From assembly GCA_977017575.1 (NCBI GenBank), contig CDRNVI010000025.1, positions 163,229 through 227,228 on the forward strand: 64,000 nucleotides of DNA, written 5' to 3'. The DNA comes from Paramoeba atlantica (taxonomy: Eukaryota > Discosea). The notes below the pieces were generated by a model. The model saw only the letters and a list, made by a program, of their open reading frames with translations. It ran no database searches and had not been told where the DNA came from. The stretch's first letter is position 1. Each line of letters begins with the position of its first letter. The translations under genes and the position numbers were made by a program. Shown one piece after another: positions 19,303 through 29,740 of this stretch.

Positions 19303-20517
19303 GAATTGCCCTCCGGGTGAGCCCCTGCACAACATAAAGAAACTATAAAATATATTGTACGAAAAGGTGAACTTCAGTCTACATAATGTATATTGATAAT
19401 TTGTTTTAACGGTATCCTATGTACATCTCTGCACTCTTTTATTTTACAATTGAATTTGAAACTATCCGTAGAAACCAATTTGAACAAACTAATAATACTA
19501 TAACATTCACTCACCGAGAGATGCATTGTCTCTCCCTGTCGCGAACGGGTGTCCACGCGGGGAGTGGTTTGGGGGTTGGTGGGCGGGACAAAATTTTCGT
19601 ACGGATATAATCTTCTATCCTTTACCAAAGTATAAATAATTGATGTACGATTAAACTCTGACAATTTAACTAAGTAAAAATCATAATATGAGAATATCAT
19701 GTGCCCCGTGGGGCCACCCCCCCCCCCACCCTACAGGAAACTCGATATCCTTCGAACAATTCTATTCGTAGACTTCTAGAATTGCCCTCCGGGTGAGCCC
19801 CTGCACAACATAAAGAAACTATAAAATATATTGTACGAAAAGGTGAACTTCAGTCTACATAATGTATATTGATAATTTGTTTTAACGGTATCCTATGTAC
19901 ATCTCTGCACTCTTTTATTTTACAATTGAATTTGAAACTATCCGTAGAAACCAATTTGAACAAACTAATAATACTATAACATTCACTCACCGAGAGATGC
20001 ATTGTCTCTCCCTGTCGCGAACGGGTGTCCACGCGGGGAGTGGTTTGGGGGTTGGTGGGCGGGACAAAATTTTCGTACGGATATAATCTTCTATCCTTTA
20101 CCAAAGTATAAATAATTGATGTACGATTAAACTCTGACAATTTAACTAAGTAAAAATCATAATATGAGAATATCATGTGCCCCGTGGGGCCACCCCCCCC
20201 CCCCACCCTACAGGAAACTCGATATCCTTCGAACAATTCTATTCGTAGACTTCTAGAATTGCCCTCCGGGTGAGCCCCTGCACAACATAAAGAAACTATA
20301 AAATATATTGTACGAAAAGGTGAACTTCAGTCTACATAATGTATATTGATAATTTGTTTTAACGGTATCCTATGTACATCTCTGCACTCTTTTATTTTAC
20401 AATTGAATTTGAAACTATCCGTAGAAACCAATTTGAACAAACTAATAATACTATAACATTCACTCACCGAGAGATGCATTGTCTCTCCCTGTCGCGAACG
20501 GGTGTCCACGCGGGGAC
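19303..20517. repeat. Tandem repeats of about 476 bp at the 3' side of the second DIRS-like element
   Basis: Copies lie at 19303-19778, 19779-20255 and 20256-20517 (partial). The first two are virtually identical apart from a C-run of different length. Each full unit contains GTGCCCCGTGGGGCC (19701-19715, 20177-20191) after an AATCATAATATGAG context. A similar motif with similar context lies upstream of the gag-like ORF of the same element at 25456-25470, so the units look like terminal repeats of the element. A 53-bp piece of the unit recurs at 59384-59436. I see no gene in this block. Confidence 0.7.
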
Positions 20518-20527
20518 CACCCTTTCG

Positions 20528-22648
20528 CTAGTCACAAATTTTCCCTTTCGCACTGCTCTGGATCTGTTGTCGACTGATTGGATCTGCGGGATTCAATTTT
20601 GATGAAATATATTCCGGCTGTACGGTAATTCCCTGCTTTCTTAAGAATTGCAGCAATGGCTTCAGTTCAAAATGAATTCCGTCTGAGTTTGTTGATTTCT
20701 TTTTAATTGATGCTAAACACGATGTGTTATCGATGAAAAGGTCCATACAAGTTCCTCGGTGGAAGTGATGTACCAAACGCTCGAAAGCGAGACGAACGGC
20801 CCTCGTCTCTGCTTTGTTCACTTCGTACGCGAAGTTCTCCTCCCAGCGATCCCCCACACAAACTACTTGCCCGTAGTCGAGGTACAATATTGCTCCCCAT
20901 CCCGTCGACGAAGCATCCGTGTATAAGGTGTGGCGGTGTGGAACTGTATCCGGATGAGGAGGGGGTGTTACTGGATTATTTAAGCATATCTTATTCTTCC
21001 ATTCCGTCAATGCCAAAGTTACATACGGAGGGAGCGGTACCCGTACGTTGTGTAGTTCAGGTTTGTTGTTGAGCGCATTGATACGTCTGCGAACCAATTT
21101 TAGGGGAAAATGGTAGTTTGTTATCGGTTCACCCAGAACTGAGGATGCGTGCACGAGTCGTCCCACTGCTGATTCAAGTTGCTCAAAAGTAGCATAACGA
21201 AATCTATCCTCTTTCATTCGCTGAATTATCTTTGGTCCCATTTTTACCTTACCCTCTTCGTGACAAAACTCCACTCCATTGAAAACATAGTTCGTCATAG
21301 GATCCGTGCCCTCGTCCTTGAAAGTTGCATTAACGCTGCCAGCTCGAGAGTCAATGAATTGTTTATACGCGCTCGCCTCTTCTTCCCCTCCCGCGTACCT
21401 TACTCCATCAACATAGACGTCAGCTTTAAAGGCTCCATCATACGCGGAACTCTCGCTGCAATAATGCGGATCCCCGGCCAATGTTGATGTAATTGTGTGC
21501 ATGATTTCCGGGGCACACCTATGCCCCATCGGCATAACTTTTAGTTCATATAGGTCTCCATTGCTTCCTCGAAATCTAAACTTTGCCCGTGCCTGCTCCG
21601 GCACACTCACCTGATAAAAACCACATGATAAGTCGCGCTTCATCCCGTACGGCTCTTTCGCTCGATGCAAATAGAAAGCAGCGTGCTTTAAGGGAACGTA
21701 AGGTATGTAATCTTCTTTGAGTCTCTTGTTGTCCTCTCGAGTCCACGCTATAAATCTGCGGCGCTTTTCAACTCCAGTTTCATCCGCGGGTTCAATAACC
21801 GTAAAGGGTATCACCCACTGATTGGTGGGGCGTTTGTTTTCTTCGTCCGGTGATACTTTACTAATAATATTTGCATCTTCCAACTCTTTGATATCTTTTT
21901 CCGGTAAAGTAGGTGCAAATTTTGGCGATTCATCTTCATTTTTTTCCAACTTAAAGAGGGTGTTTAGCGTCTCACAAAATCGGGCAGATGCTGCCCCGTT
22001 CATCATATTCCGAACTTCGTTCATATTCAACACTTTCACTTTCTTCACATGTAATGGTAGTTTGAGATCATCATGCATAGCGAGCTTTGTGGTGCGTCGG
22101 GTACGCACAATGGTGTAGCGGCTCTTCTCTTGCGGCATATCGCGCAAGTACTGGCGAAATAAATTTTCGGAGCTCACAACGTTTTCAGATGCATTGTCGC
22201 TTTCCCAGTTCCAAGAGCGAGCGCGGTAGTGACGGGATCTGAATTGTACCGGAGGAGGGGTTCTATCTGTTGGTGTTTTGCCAGATTCTTCAGTTCGTCG
22301 ATTGTGACCTTCCCATTTGCGACCTGTTTGAACAGCTCCGTGACCGCCCCTCTCTTGGCTGAATGTGTTCCAAAAGTTTGACCGAGCGTTTGCTTGATAT
22401 TTCGATCCATCTGTCGTACGTTCGTTCGGCACATTGTGTTCCACGACTTGAGCGTATGAACGTATTGGGCAAGCTCCGGAGTGCCTTCCCCAAGAATTAC
22501 TGTGTACATTGATGGTCGCCACTGGTTGCAACGCGACGCCTTTGTTCCTCTGCCCCAGGCGATTACTATTCTTTGCGAGGTCACCTGTACGAATCTTTCT
22601 GTCGTTAAATTTGCTGTCTCGGTCCAGCGGGAGGCAGCTTTCCAGCAC
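20528..22648 (-). CDS. RT/RNase H frame of the second DIRS-like element
   Basis: The recognisable part spans about 20528-22100. RT regions are VEKRRRFIAWTRED, GMKRDLSCGFYQVSVP, VMPMGHRCAPEIMH and DVYVDGVRYAGG. The RNase H-like part has HTLYTDASSTGWGAIL, an acidic residue in VNKAETRAVRLAF, DLFIDNTSCLASI and KLNPADPISRQQ near the C terminus. Each motif has a counterpart in the frame at 3334-5940, showing a common family with considerable divergence. The upstream third of the frame overlaps the recombinase coding region on another frame. Confidence 0.7.
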   Translation of the reverse strand: MLESCLPLDRDSKFNDRKIRTGDLAKNSNRLGQRNKGVALQPVATINVHSNSWGRHSGACPIRSYAQVVEHNVPNERTTDGSKYQANARSNFWNTFSQERGGHGAVQTGRKWEGHNRRTEESGKTPTDRTPPPVQFRSRHYRARSWNWESDNASENVVSSENLFRQYLRDMPQEKSRYTIVRTRRTTKLAMHDDLKLPLHVKKVKVLNMNEVRNMMNGAASARFCETLNTLFKLEKNEDESPKFAPTLPEKDIKELEDANIISKVSPDEENKRPTNQWVIPFTVIEPADETGVEKRRRFIAWTREDNKRLKEDYIPYVPLKHAAFYLHRAKEPYGMKRDLSCGFYQVSVPEQARAKFRFRGSNGDLYELKVMPMGHRCAPEIMHTITSTLAGDPHYCSESSAYDGAFKADVYVDGVRYAGGEEEASAYKQFIDSRAGSVNATFKDEGTDPMTNYVFNGVEFCHEEGKVKMGPKIIQRMKEDRFRYATFEQLESAVGRLVHASSVLGEPITNYHFPLKLVRRRINALNNKPELHNVRVPLPPYVTLALTEWKNKICLNNPVTPPPHPDTVPHRHTLYTDASSTGWGAILYLDYGQVVCVGDRWEENFAYEVNKAETRAVRLAFERLVHHFHRGTCMDLFIDNTSCLASIKKKSTNSDGIHFELKPLLQFLRKQGITVQPEYISSKLNPADPISRQQIQSSAKGKICD

Positions 22649-22663
22649 AGTAGCATTGTCATG
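22174..22663 (-). pseudogene. Tyrosine recombinase, C-terminal piece
   Basis: This piece encodes the His/basic signature THSAKRGAV and the LAKHQQIEPLLRYNS segment with the probable nucleophilic tyrosine, both matching the recombinase at 5034-5675. It overlaps the RT/RNase H frame. It is separated from the upstream recombinase piece by inserted LINE DNA and so belongs to a broken fossil element. Confidence 0.6.
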
Positions 22664-22670
22664 CTTTCCG

Positions 22671-23668
22671 TTAAGACCCTTTCTTTTGTTAAGTTTTTTT
22701 TTTTTTTTTTTTTTTGTTCAAATTGCTCTTCAATAGATTCTCGGGCAGCTGCGAAGTAATATTGTTGTTTCAGAGTGCAAGAAATCGAGGTTCTATAACA
22801 TGGGACACCCCTGCTTTGGCACACAATTTTTTTTTTTTTTTTTTTATATACTTATATACTTTTTTTTTTTTTACTTTCTCAAGTTTACATAAACTTTTAG
22901 TACTGATTTTTGTCTATCTCTTCGCAGACTTTATAATTCCAATTTGTATCTTTTCTGTACTTTTGATTTCTTAAAGAATAGTGCTTTTCTGATAGTCTTG
23001 AGGCTCCAAAAAATGTCGGAGCTGTGCGTATACTTCGGATCCGTTCAGCTCTTGGAGTAGCAACTTGAATGCCTGTTCGGTTTTTTGGGTATCCAACAGG
23101 CAGACATCCGTCAGTGATTTAATTAGGCCCCGTGTGCTCTTATGTAAAGACCCGCAGGACAAGACAGGAAGGCACTCAAAAGCTTCCGCCGGAATCATGC
23201 CACTATTGACATATGTTTCATTTTTCCGCTGTATAGCTTCTCGCACGAGTTGGGAACACTTTTTATTCCGATGGGAAGGCGCGAGCTCATGCACCACAGT
23301 TAGGTCGTAGAACACCACGCCACTGTTCCAGTAGATCGCAAGATCCGGGCCTGAGCGATGAAACTGCCGTCCTCCGCATGTTTTGTGGTGGAGATGCTGA
23401 TTGTTGTAGTCGACTGTATTTCCGCATGTTAGACAACTCCACGTGCTAAAAGAACGCGGCTCTCTTTCGCATGGAATACCAGCTTTCATGCAAAGATCAT
23501 ATAGAAACTTGGTCAACATGTTGTGCTTCGCTGTGGCGTTGAAACCTGTACATTGCACGCATCCGGGGATGTGAGTTAGTGCAGTGTTTGCATCCATCAA
23601 TGTTCGGCATCCAGGGCAAGTCATAGCATCAGGAAGTCTCGGGTGATGTACTCCAAGACGGGGCATGA
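22671..23668 (-). mobile_element. Composite of two A-tailed family A LINE pieces
   Basis: The larger piece (about 22845-23668) is a 5'-truncated copy of the LINE at 41369-46205, virtually identical over about 820 bp (one difference seen, near 23287). It encodes the RLE from MPRLGVHHPRLPD to the C terminus, including CPGC...HIPGC and RSGPDLAIYW...FYDLTVVH, and ends in T-rich/A-tract DNA. The smaller piece (about 22700-22830) encodes internal LINE residues CTLKQQYYFAAARESIEEQFEQ and then runs straight into poly(A). Between it and the host lies one 18-bp repeat unit (22675-22698). Confidence 0.8.
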
Positions 23669-23675
23669 CTTTCCG

Positions 23676-24406
23676 ATTGAGTCAGATTCTTTCGTAGCTT
23701 GTTCAAGAGGTATGGTGTTAGTGGTTCCATTTGGTGTTTCGGCTCCTCCGCACCCTCGGCTTGTAGCGCTTTGCAGAAAAACTTTATTGGTACAGTGCTC
23801 TCTCCGATTAGGTTGAACAGTGCCATTATTGCTCGAGCGTACGTTATTTTCGTTTGCGGAGATATCGGGAGAAGCTGAATGAAAGCGACTGCATGTATTG
23901 GACTTAGATGTATCTTTTTCCACGTGCAAAAGGTCCTGAACCTTTCCCAAAGCCTTGCCCTTGAATCCCACGTTGATGTGCTCCACATTGAGGCCATCCC
24001 ATCCAAGGCCACTCTGACTTCGTGAGTGATCGTACTCACCCCCATCAACAGGCTTATCAGGTTTCTCCTGCCTGATTGCGCCGACTCCAAACTTAACGTT
24101 CCCTGATATAATTTTCCAGATGAAATTAATCTCCCGTCGTAGCTCCGCGCATTGACTACATTCTGTGCTGTCGTCTTTCTTCGTTTGCTGTGCGGAGCCT
24201 CGATCTGCGATGAAATTCTTTTGTATACTATGGACTTCTGTGGTACCATTTGATGCGAAATTTTCGTTCCTACGTCGATTCTCCGGTATTCTATATTCGG
24301 AACACTGGCGATTAAAGGACGGGCGTTTCATAACGTCTTGGCGCTGTGCGCGCTGCCAGCCGCCCTCTGGCGAAAATCCGGTGGTGATGATCTTTTGTAC
24401 GGACAA
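23676..24406 (-). pseudogene. Tyrosine recombinase, N-terminal piece
   Basis: The frame encodes a helical region consistent with the core-binding half of a tyrosine recombinase (STSTWDSRARLWERFRTFC, ISPQTKITYARAIMALFNLIG and LNKLRKNLTQS). Such an arm- or core-binding domain lies upstream of the catalytic half in this family. It follows the gag-like ORF in the usual DIRS order. It is separated from the catalytic piece by LINE DNA. Confidence 0.5.
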
Positions 24407-25509
24407 TCCTTCAAGAAATGATCAGGAGATCGGCAATTGTAACACACTGGGCGCCCTACATTGGAAGAAGCATAACTCGGATACATTTGTCTCGGCTGAC
24501 CAAAAGAACGATAACTTCGATTCACATAATTTGATCCGGAGTAGCGCGCACGATATTTCTCTCGATCGGATAACTGATCCGACACGTGCTGATAAAATTT
24601 GTCGTGTGATCTGTCCTCTTTATCCAACTTCTGGTGGACTGCCTCTACATCTACCTTGCACGCTCGCCAATATGAGTCTCGAAGACTCTGAACGATTGCT
24701 TTACCCAACTCCAAGAAAGGACCTTCAGACCATCCTGGGGTATCCCGCGCCAACATAATCCATTTCCCTAGCAAATTGTCGAAGTTTCGCTCTTGCTGTT
24801 TCTGAAATGAACGATCCTGAAAGAATTGATTGAGTCGCAAACCATATTCCGGTGCCTCCTTCAGTTCCCGAATCAAATCACGAATGCGAAATCCCTCATC
24901 ATTACGGGCATCGATCCACGCTGGCCAAGTAATAGGTTCATAAGGGTCTAACTTTAACGAATTAATTGATGCGAATGATTGCAGATTTGGAGGCAGGGGC
25001 CGTCCGCCGTCCAATGGCTGCGTCTCCGGAAGATTATTCGAGGACTGTGGTTCGGCTTCTTCCAGGTCAATACGAAAGTAATTCAGATCATTGTGAGGAA
25101 AGGGGTACTCACGCGTGGGATCGTCCTCCCAGACGGCCCACATTTCCTTGCCTTCACGTCGAATCTTGCCATGCGAAGTACGTTTTGCCGAAGTCGACGC
25201 GTCTTTTCGTTGCCATACCGCTTTAATGTGCAGAACCGGTGCCACATCCTTCGCCAGCAAAAGCTTTTCACACACTCTTGATTTCATTATGCTCATTTCC
25301 GAGCTTCCCATCGGATTCTCTGGCACGATCGATGGACTACGCGTTTCGCGTGGTGATAGAGTAAAACAGGATAGAGTAACAAGGATATATAAGATAATAG
25401 TAAACACCCATCCCATGTAAAATTCTGAATACAAATCATAATTCGAAGAAACTATGTGCCCCGAAGGGCCAGCAGGCAAATATATAACAGCCCCTCGGCC
25501 AAATTTCAA
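24328..25509 (-). CDS. Gag-like protein of the second DIRS-like element
   Basis: The frame has about 390 codons. A zinc knuckle CYNCRSPDHFLKDC (CCHC type) lies near the C terminus and would bind element RNA. The barrel-like module lies around residues 95-155 (VWQRKDA, HGKIRREG, MWAVWEDD, YPFPH). Between them is an acidic and helical region. The first 75 residues include a hydrophobic stretch and may not be translated; internal ATGs (for example MGSSEMSIMKSR) are better placed. A zinc knuckle here and Arg-Gly repeats in the other copy are alternative RNA-binding tails. Confidence 0.65.
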   Translation of the reverse strand: MKFGRGAVIYLPAGPSGHIVSSNYDLYSEFYMGWVFTIILYILVTLSCFTLSPRETRSPSIVPENPMGSSEMSIMKSRVCEKLLLAKDVAPVLHIKAVWQRKDASTSAKRTSHGKIRREGKEMWAVWEDDPTREYPFPHNDLNYFRIDLEEAEPQSSNNLPETQPLDGGRPLPPNLQSFASINSLKLDPYEPITWPAWIDARNDEGFRIRDLIRELKEAPEYGLRLNQFFQDRSFQKQQERNFDNLLGKWIMLARDTPGWSEGPFLELGKAIVQSLRDSYWRACKVDVEAVHQKLDKEDRSHDKFYQHVSDQLSDREKYRARYSGSNYVNRSYRSFGQPRQMYPSYASSNVGRPVCYNCRSPDHFLKDCPYKRSSPPDFRQRAAGSAHSAKTL

Positions 25510-25539
25510 AACGTGGACTATTAGAAATCAGCGTCTTCT

Positions 25540-26270
25540 TTCTCACATTTTCTTTTTTTTGTTTTTATGCAAATAAAGAAAATTTTTCTCTCTCTTTCTC
25601 CTCTTTCTCACCTCTTGACATACTTTTCCCACCTTTCTCCCTACTTTCCTGCTTTCCCCTACCCAACTTTTCAACTTTTCAGGGGGGGTAAGGTCTCCCT
25701 CAGCTTCGCCTCACCCGGCCTGCAGGCGGCTCCTCAACCATTCGCGCGTTCCGGACCGGGTCTTTCGACCTCTCCACGGCCTGACTTGTGGACCTTTCCC
25801 TTGTTATACGGGAGGGCGCAGGCGCGGGCCTGTGTCGACAGCGACACGGTCGCGAAACAGGATGCTGGCCGACGGGGAGGAGATTCACTACCCGTGTACT
25901 ACCTCACTTGGGGTACCTAGCCCTGACGGACTAGGCGTGAGTATAGACTCTGTCGACGAGACCAGCACCCTCAGCCTTCGAACATGCCGGGATCCGCGAG
26001 CCTTGGTTTAGGCTACTGCAAAATAAGTGCCGGTTGTGGATCTTCAGCCAGCATGCGTGAGACAAGCATTCTCGATTGAGAACGCATCAGGGTGAGGTTA
26101 AGCTCTTGAAGCAGCTGACGGGTAGCTGCTTCTTGAGATAGAGTCCCCTGGGAACATGAGGCGCGATGCTTCCCAACCCATCTAAGGATTGATAGGGCAC
26201 TTGCACTCCAAGCACCATATGATTCTACCACCATGGCAACAAACACATGTTTTGCTTGTTCCCTTTCTTT
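25540..26270 (-). mobile_element. 5'-truncated family B RLE LINE tail
   Basis: Minus-strand codons 26246-26013 give the C terminus of a family B LINE (AMVVESYGAWSASALSIL...LMRSQSRMLVSRM). The 3' UTR (about 25560-26010) matches 29280-29700 almost base for base and partly matches 55080-55325. It contains an inverted repeat CCTAG...CTAGG (about 25917-25936) and several smaller stems. Immediately upstream are two 18-bp repeat units and T-runs (26264-26330). Confidence 0.8.
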
Positions 26271-27190
26271 TGTTAAGACCCTTTCTTTTGTTAAGACTAT
26301 GATTGTTTGTTTTTTTTTTTTTTTTTAAAATATCTTTTTTTTCCACCTCAAACGTTCAAGACTGAAAAATTCTTTCTTCTAAAATATATTCTATTTTTTT
26401 TTTTCCTTCTGCACATATTACTAATAACACTTTGAACTCGTGTAATCCAATCCAAGGATAAAATAGTTTTTTCACTGGGACGTCCCTTCAGGCGTTATTC
26501 CACCTCAAACGTTCAAGACTGAAAAATTCTTTCTTCTAAAATATATTCTATTTTTTTTTATTTTTTTTTTCGATTAATAAGGGGGGAGAAGTATGAAACG
26601 CGGCATTGCCTCTATATTACCCAATACATGAACCATGAAGGTCCATTGGGGGGGGTATATGATTTGTAAACAAGCAATCAAATTAGCAATTTCACATGTT
26701 GTAGCCCAAAACTAGTAATTCAACCTGCCTTAAGTTATTTATGATTCTGATAACAATAATAATAAAAAAGGAAGCAATCCACGCCCAATCCATCCGCGCG
26801 TTCCGTTTTTGAGAGATAAAGGAAAACATGCAATGGCAGTACTTGAAACCAGTGCTATGATATTTATCGATCTAATTATCTGCATTGTCAATTTCTGCAT
26901 GTAAATTTCTTAGTTTTTCCTCCTTCCACAAGCAATCAGCCCACCCCAAACTAGCAAACAATTTCCCCCCACGAAGCCGCCTCCCTGAAGAGAAATGCAG
27001 TGAAAAAGTGACACCCGAAAGGTAAAAACACCCGGGGGTTTTTTCTATCCCCCCCACACTTTGCCCTACCCCCCACAATTAAATCCCAGCTCGTACCGGT
27101 TGAGCTCGCGAGTAGAAAACCCCTTTCGCATGAACATTACTCTTCAATTCCGTATCCATTAATAATCGCGTCGGGGGATGATGTAGGCAG
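26271..27190. repeat. Gene-free mosaic of LINE 3' ends
   Basis: No gene is visible. A roughly 60-bp piece (CCACCTCAAACGTTCAAGAC and following) occurs at 26342 and 26500 and again at 41087, each time ending in a T-run. A motif GGTCCATTGGGGGGGGTA followed by GCAATCAAATTAGCAATT (26641-26692) recurs at about 35957, 36316 and 36467 and marks a family B 3' end. The rest is A/T-rich with a C-rich patch near 27030-27075. All this fits stacked, truncated retroelement tails. Confidence 0.6.
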
Positions 27191-27475
27191 CCGCAATACG
27201 AGCATACGAGCTATATGTCAGGGCATCCGGCTTATGTCGGATGATGGGACTTAGCGATCCCAGCTTCCCGAGCTAACTCACCCGGCGTCGCATAACAAGA
27301 CGCTAAAGAACTAGGGTGAATACGATGAATACAATATGGATGACACTACCCGGTGCCAGTAAAACGAGGCACTAAATAATTAGGGTGGATGTCATTCTGG
27401 CAACGTAGAATGGGTGGCACCGCCCGGTACCGAATATAACAAGGTACTAAGAAACTAGGGTGGGTGCCATTCGGG
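27191..27475 (+). ncRNA. Structured block: three covarying tandem hairpins
   Basis: Three aligned units have the pattern CCCGG, stem, A-rich loop, stem, TAA-(A/T)-rich bulge, AGGGT. Inner stems are GCGTC/GACGC (27285-27289 with 27299-27303), GTGCC/GGCAC (27353-27357 with 27368-27372) and GTACC/GGTAC (27427-27431 with 27443-27447). The bases differ but pairing is kept. Outer stems also pair: CACCC/GGGTG (27279-27283 with 27314-27318), ATGACA/TGTCAT (27340-27345 with 27390-27395) and GGCAC/GTGCC (27416-27420 with 27464-27468). Two further hairpins precede them (CATCCG/CGGATG at 27224-27243 and TGGGA/TCCCA at 27245-27262). The transcribed strand is not certain. I do not recognise the family; it may be part of a retroelement untranslated region. 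Confidence 0.5.
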
Positions 27476-27540
27476 CTAATCTTTGGAATGTGTTTGTGTT
27501 TTTTTTTATCCACCCTCAAAAGATAGAGTGGTTTTTTTGG

Positions 27541-27756
27541 TCAAGGGGCGCCTTATTTGCATTACCTAAGGCGCAGGGGTATAGCGCACCCCGCCTCCCT
27601 AGCTGTAACCTAACTCCTCTCCAAGCGGAGGTCAGCCGTAGCTTGCTATGGATGGCTCTCCGGATACGTCGCAAGACGTATTCGGACTGCCCGTTTGGGG
27701 AGTTGAGGGGCCATAACTTTTCGGAGTCAAAAGGCCCAATACATCATCATCATCAT
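27541..27756 (+). mobile_element. SINE-like repeat, copy 1
   Basis: A 216-bp repeat whose second copy lies inverted at 38346-38558. It starts TCAAGGGGCGCC and ends in a (CAT)n tail. Predicted hairpins: GCGCCTTA/TAAGGCGC at the 5' end, ATACGTC/GACGTAT closed by a GCAA loop, and ACTT/GAGT closed by a TTCG loop just before the tail. No clear Pol III A and B boxes are visible. It adjoins the 3' end of a family B LINE, cutting its ORF after the residues ARM; no target duplication is seen here, so the other flank was probably lost. Confidence 0.7.
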
Positions 27757-29240
27757 ACGAGCTTGTGCCCTCATTAGGGCGACGTTTAGTGTCGTCACCA
27801 GTTGGTGTAGTGCTTCCCCCTTCGAGAGCGTGCCCCCGGAGTACGCTGCCCGGGAAGTGGAGACTTCCTTGAGTATCGCGAAGGCACTGGGGCACCATGC
27901 CCCGTATGACTCCACCACCATAGCGCCAAACTTGTGACGCGCTGCGTCTGCTTCCTCTCTTTGTTTCTTCTTGTTCTCCGTTGCGTAGCGCTCCGCAAAA
28001 GACCCCGCCGTCACCCAGTTAGCATCACGGACTAAGTCCGTATACTTTGGCTGCTGAACATGAGTGACAGCGAAGTCTAATACAAGAGACTGGCCTACGT
28101 CGAAAGTAGAGAGGAAGACGTCCCCTGGCCTAGTGAGGGCGCCCCCAGGACCCGTGTTCCCCAGGCTCACTTCTCGCCGCGGGGTAAACCCAGCTTTCGC
28201 GCATTCTGAGGAGAACTGTCCCGCTATAGCGTTGTGTCGTGCTATGATACCGTGCCCGCACTTGCATACCAGTGCGTGATCACCCTCGGGGTCAAGTGGC
28301 AGGGCGCATTTCTCCATAGGACATGGCCGGGAAGCCGGATAAATAGCGTCTCCGAGCCACCACCGCACAAGAGTACGAAATTCAGTTGGTGTGTAGGCCA
28401 AGCCGTTTTTCTTAGAGGGGATTACGAAAGCCCACTCCGAGGCCCCTTCTCCCGTTTCCGATATCCATCTGGCCCTCGTTCGGAGATCGGCACGAGAAAA
28501 GGCCTCCCGAAATTCGCGGGAGGCGATGGCATGACTAAGATCACGCTGGCGAGGGATTACGAGCTCTTGGCTAGATTCCTGCTCGTTATTATTTGAGTAA
28601 GGAGAGTCCGTCGACAATGCGAGACTTTTCGGTATTAATCCACATTGTTGTACCACAGTTGTCCCGGCGCGTTTATTGACCTCCTGTACAGCTTGGGTGA
28701 ACCCCTCGGCATCCGCCGGGTCCCATTGGTCCTTGTCTGAGGCGAAAGCGACGGAGGCCACGTATGCGGAACTCGAGTGTTCCTCCGCTGACCGGAGCCC
28801 CAACCCCCCGTACCGCTTTTCGCGTTGTGCCTGGCGTCCGGCCCTATCGCTCAGAGGACGAAAGAAATGTTCAGTGGTATGTTGGACAGCATCATCTAAG
28901 CGTTTGCAGAGGTCCTGTAGTTCTGCTGTTGGGGTTGTTCTGAGCGAGTACACCATTTGACAAAAACCCGTACAGTGCCGGATCAGAGACAAGGCGATCT
29001 GGGGGTCTTCGAGCGCCGTTATAGCCTGCAACGATTCTTCGGCCAAGTCGATCGCATTGTTGAGGATGAACTCGCGGCAAAATTTGGTGGATCCAACTGG
29101 ACTCCCCAAAATATGGAAATTGCCTTCTGTATTTTTATTCAAACCGGGGATATCAGGGAAAAGGGAGGAACGGTGGGAGGAAGCGGTGTGAGACGTAAGC
29201 TCGCACTTGGCGGCATTGAGATGTAAACCCCATTTCCGTT
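27757..29240 (-). CDS. Family B RLE LINE, 5'- and 3'-truncated ORF
   Basis: The frame is open from the A-tract at about 29240 to the SINE junction. It begins just after the RT catalytic motif at KWGLHLNAAKCELTSH, then runs through the RT thumb region (ILGSPVGSTKFCREF, RHCTGFCQMVYSLRTTP, KRYGGLGLRSA) and the RLE: cysteine/histidine motif CPMEKCALPLDPEGDHALVC, RHN and TRPGDVFLS...SLVLDFAVTH with the catalytic acidic residues. It ends at ALMRAQARM, a few residues before the family C terminus. It would make no active protein without the RT core. Its sister copy at 36716-38334 is close in sequence. Confidence 0.85.
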
Positions 29241-29740
29241 TTTTTTTTTTTTTTTTTTTAGCAATCAAATTAGCAATTTTATATTGTTTTTATGCAAATA
29301 AAGAAAATTTTTCTCTCTCTTTCTCCTCTTTCTCACCTCTTGACATACTTTTCCCACCTTTCTCCCTACTTTCCTGCTTTCCCCTACCCAACTTTTCAAC
29401 TTTTCAGGGGGGGTAAAGTCTCCCTCAGCTTCGTCTCACCCGGCCTGCAGGCGGCTCCTCAACCATTCGCGCGTTCCGGACCGGGTCTTTCGACCTCTCC
29501 ACGGCCTGACTTGTGGACCCTTCCCTTGTTATACGGGAGGGCGCAGGCGCGGGCCTGTGTCGACAGCGACACGGTCGCGAAACAGGATGCTGGCCGACGG
29601 GGAGGAGATTCACTACCCGTGTACTACCTCACTTGGGGTACCTAGCCCTGACGGACTAGGCGTGAGCATAGACTCTGTCGACTCGACCAGCATCCGGGCC
29701 AGAGGCATGTGGCCCTGCGCATGGCGTCCTCGCCATGCCC

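Larger units (their letters stand above)
20518..25509 (-). mobile_element. Second DIRS/VIPER-like retroelement, interrupted by LINE DNA
   Basis: The order matches the element at 3.3-7.4 kb: gag-like (24328-25509), tyrosine recombinase (pieces at 23676-24400 and 22174-22663) and RT/RNase H (20528-22200). A 998-bp block of A-tailed LINE pieces (22671-23668) sits within the recombinase region, flanked by a short direct repeat CTTTCCG (22664-22670 and 23669-23675). Tandem repeats at 19303-20517 and the GTGCCCCG motif at 25456 are likely its terminal repeats. It is broken by this insertion and perhaps one or two other breaks, and is fairly young. Confidence 0.75.

Noticed and set aside
27720-27757. 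Poly-methionine/histidine end of the family B ORF as a genuine C terminus
   Set aside because: It is the (CAT)n tail of the adjoining SINE; related LINEs continue with MLVLRLP-type residues at that point.
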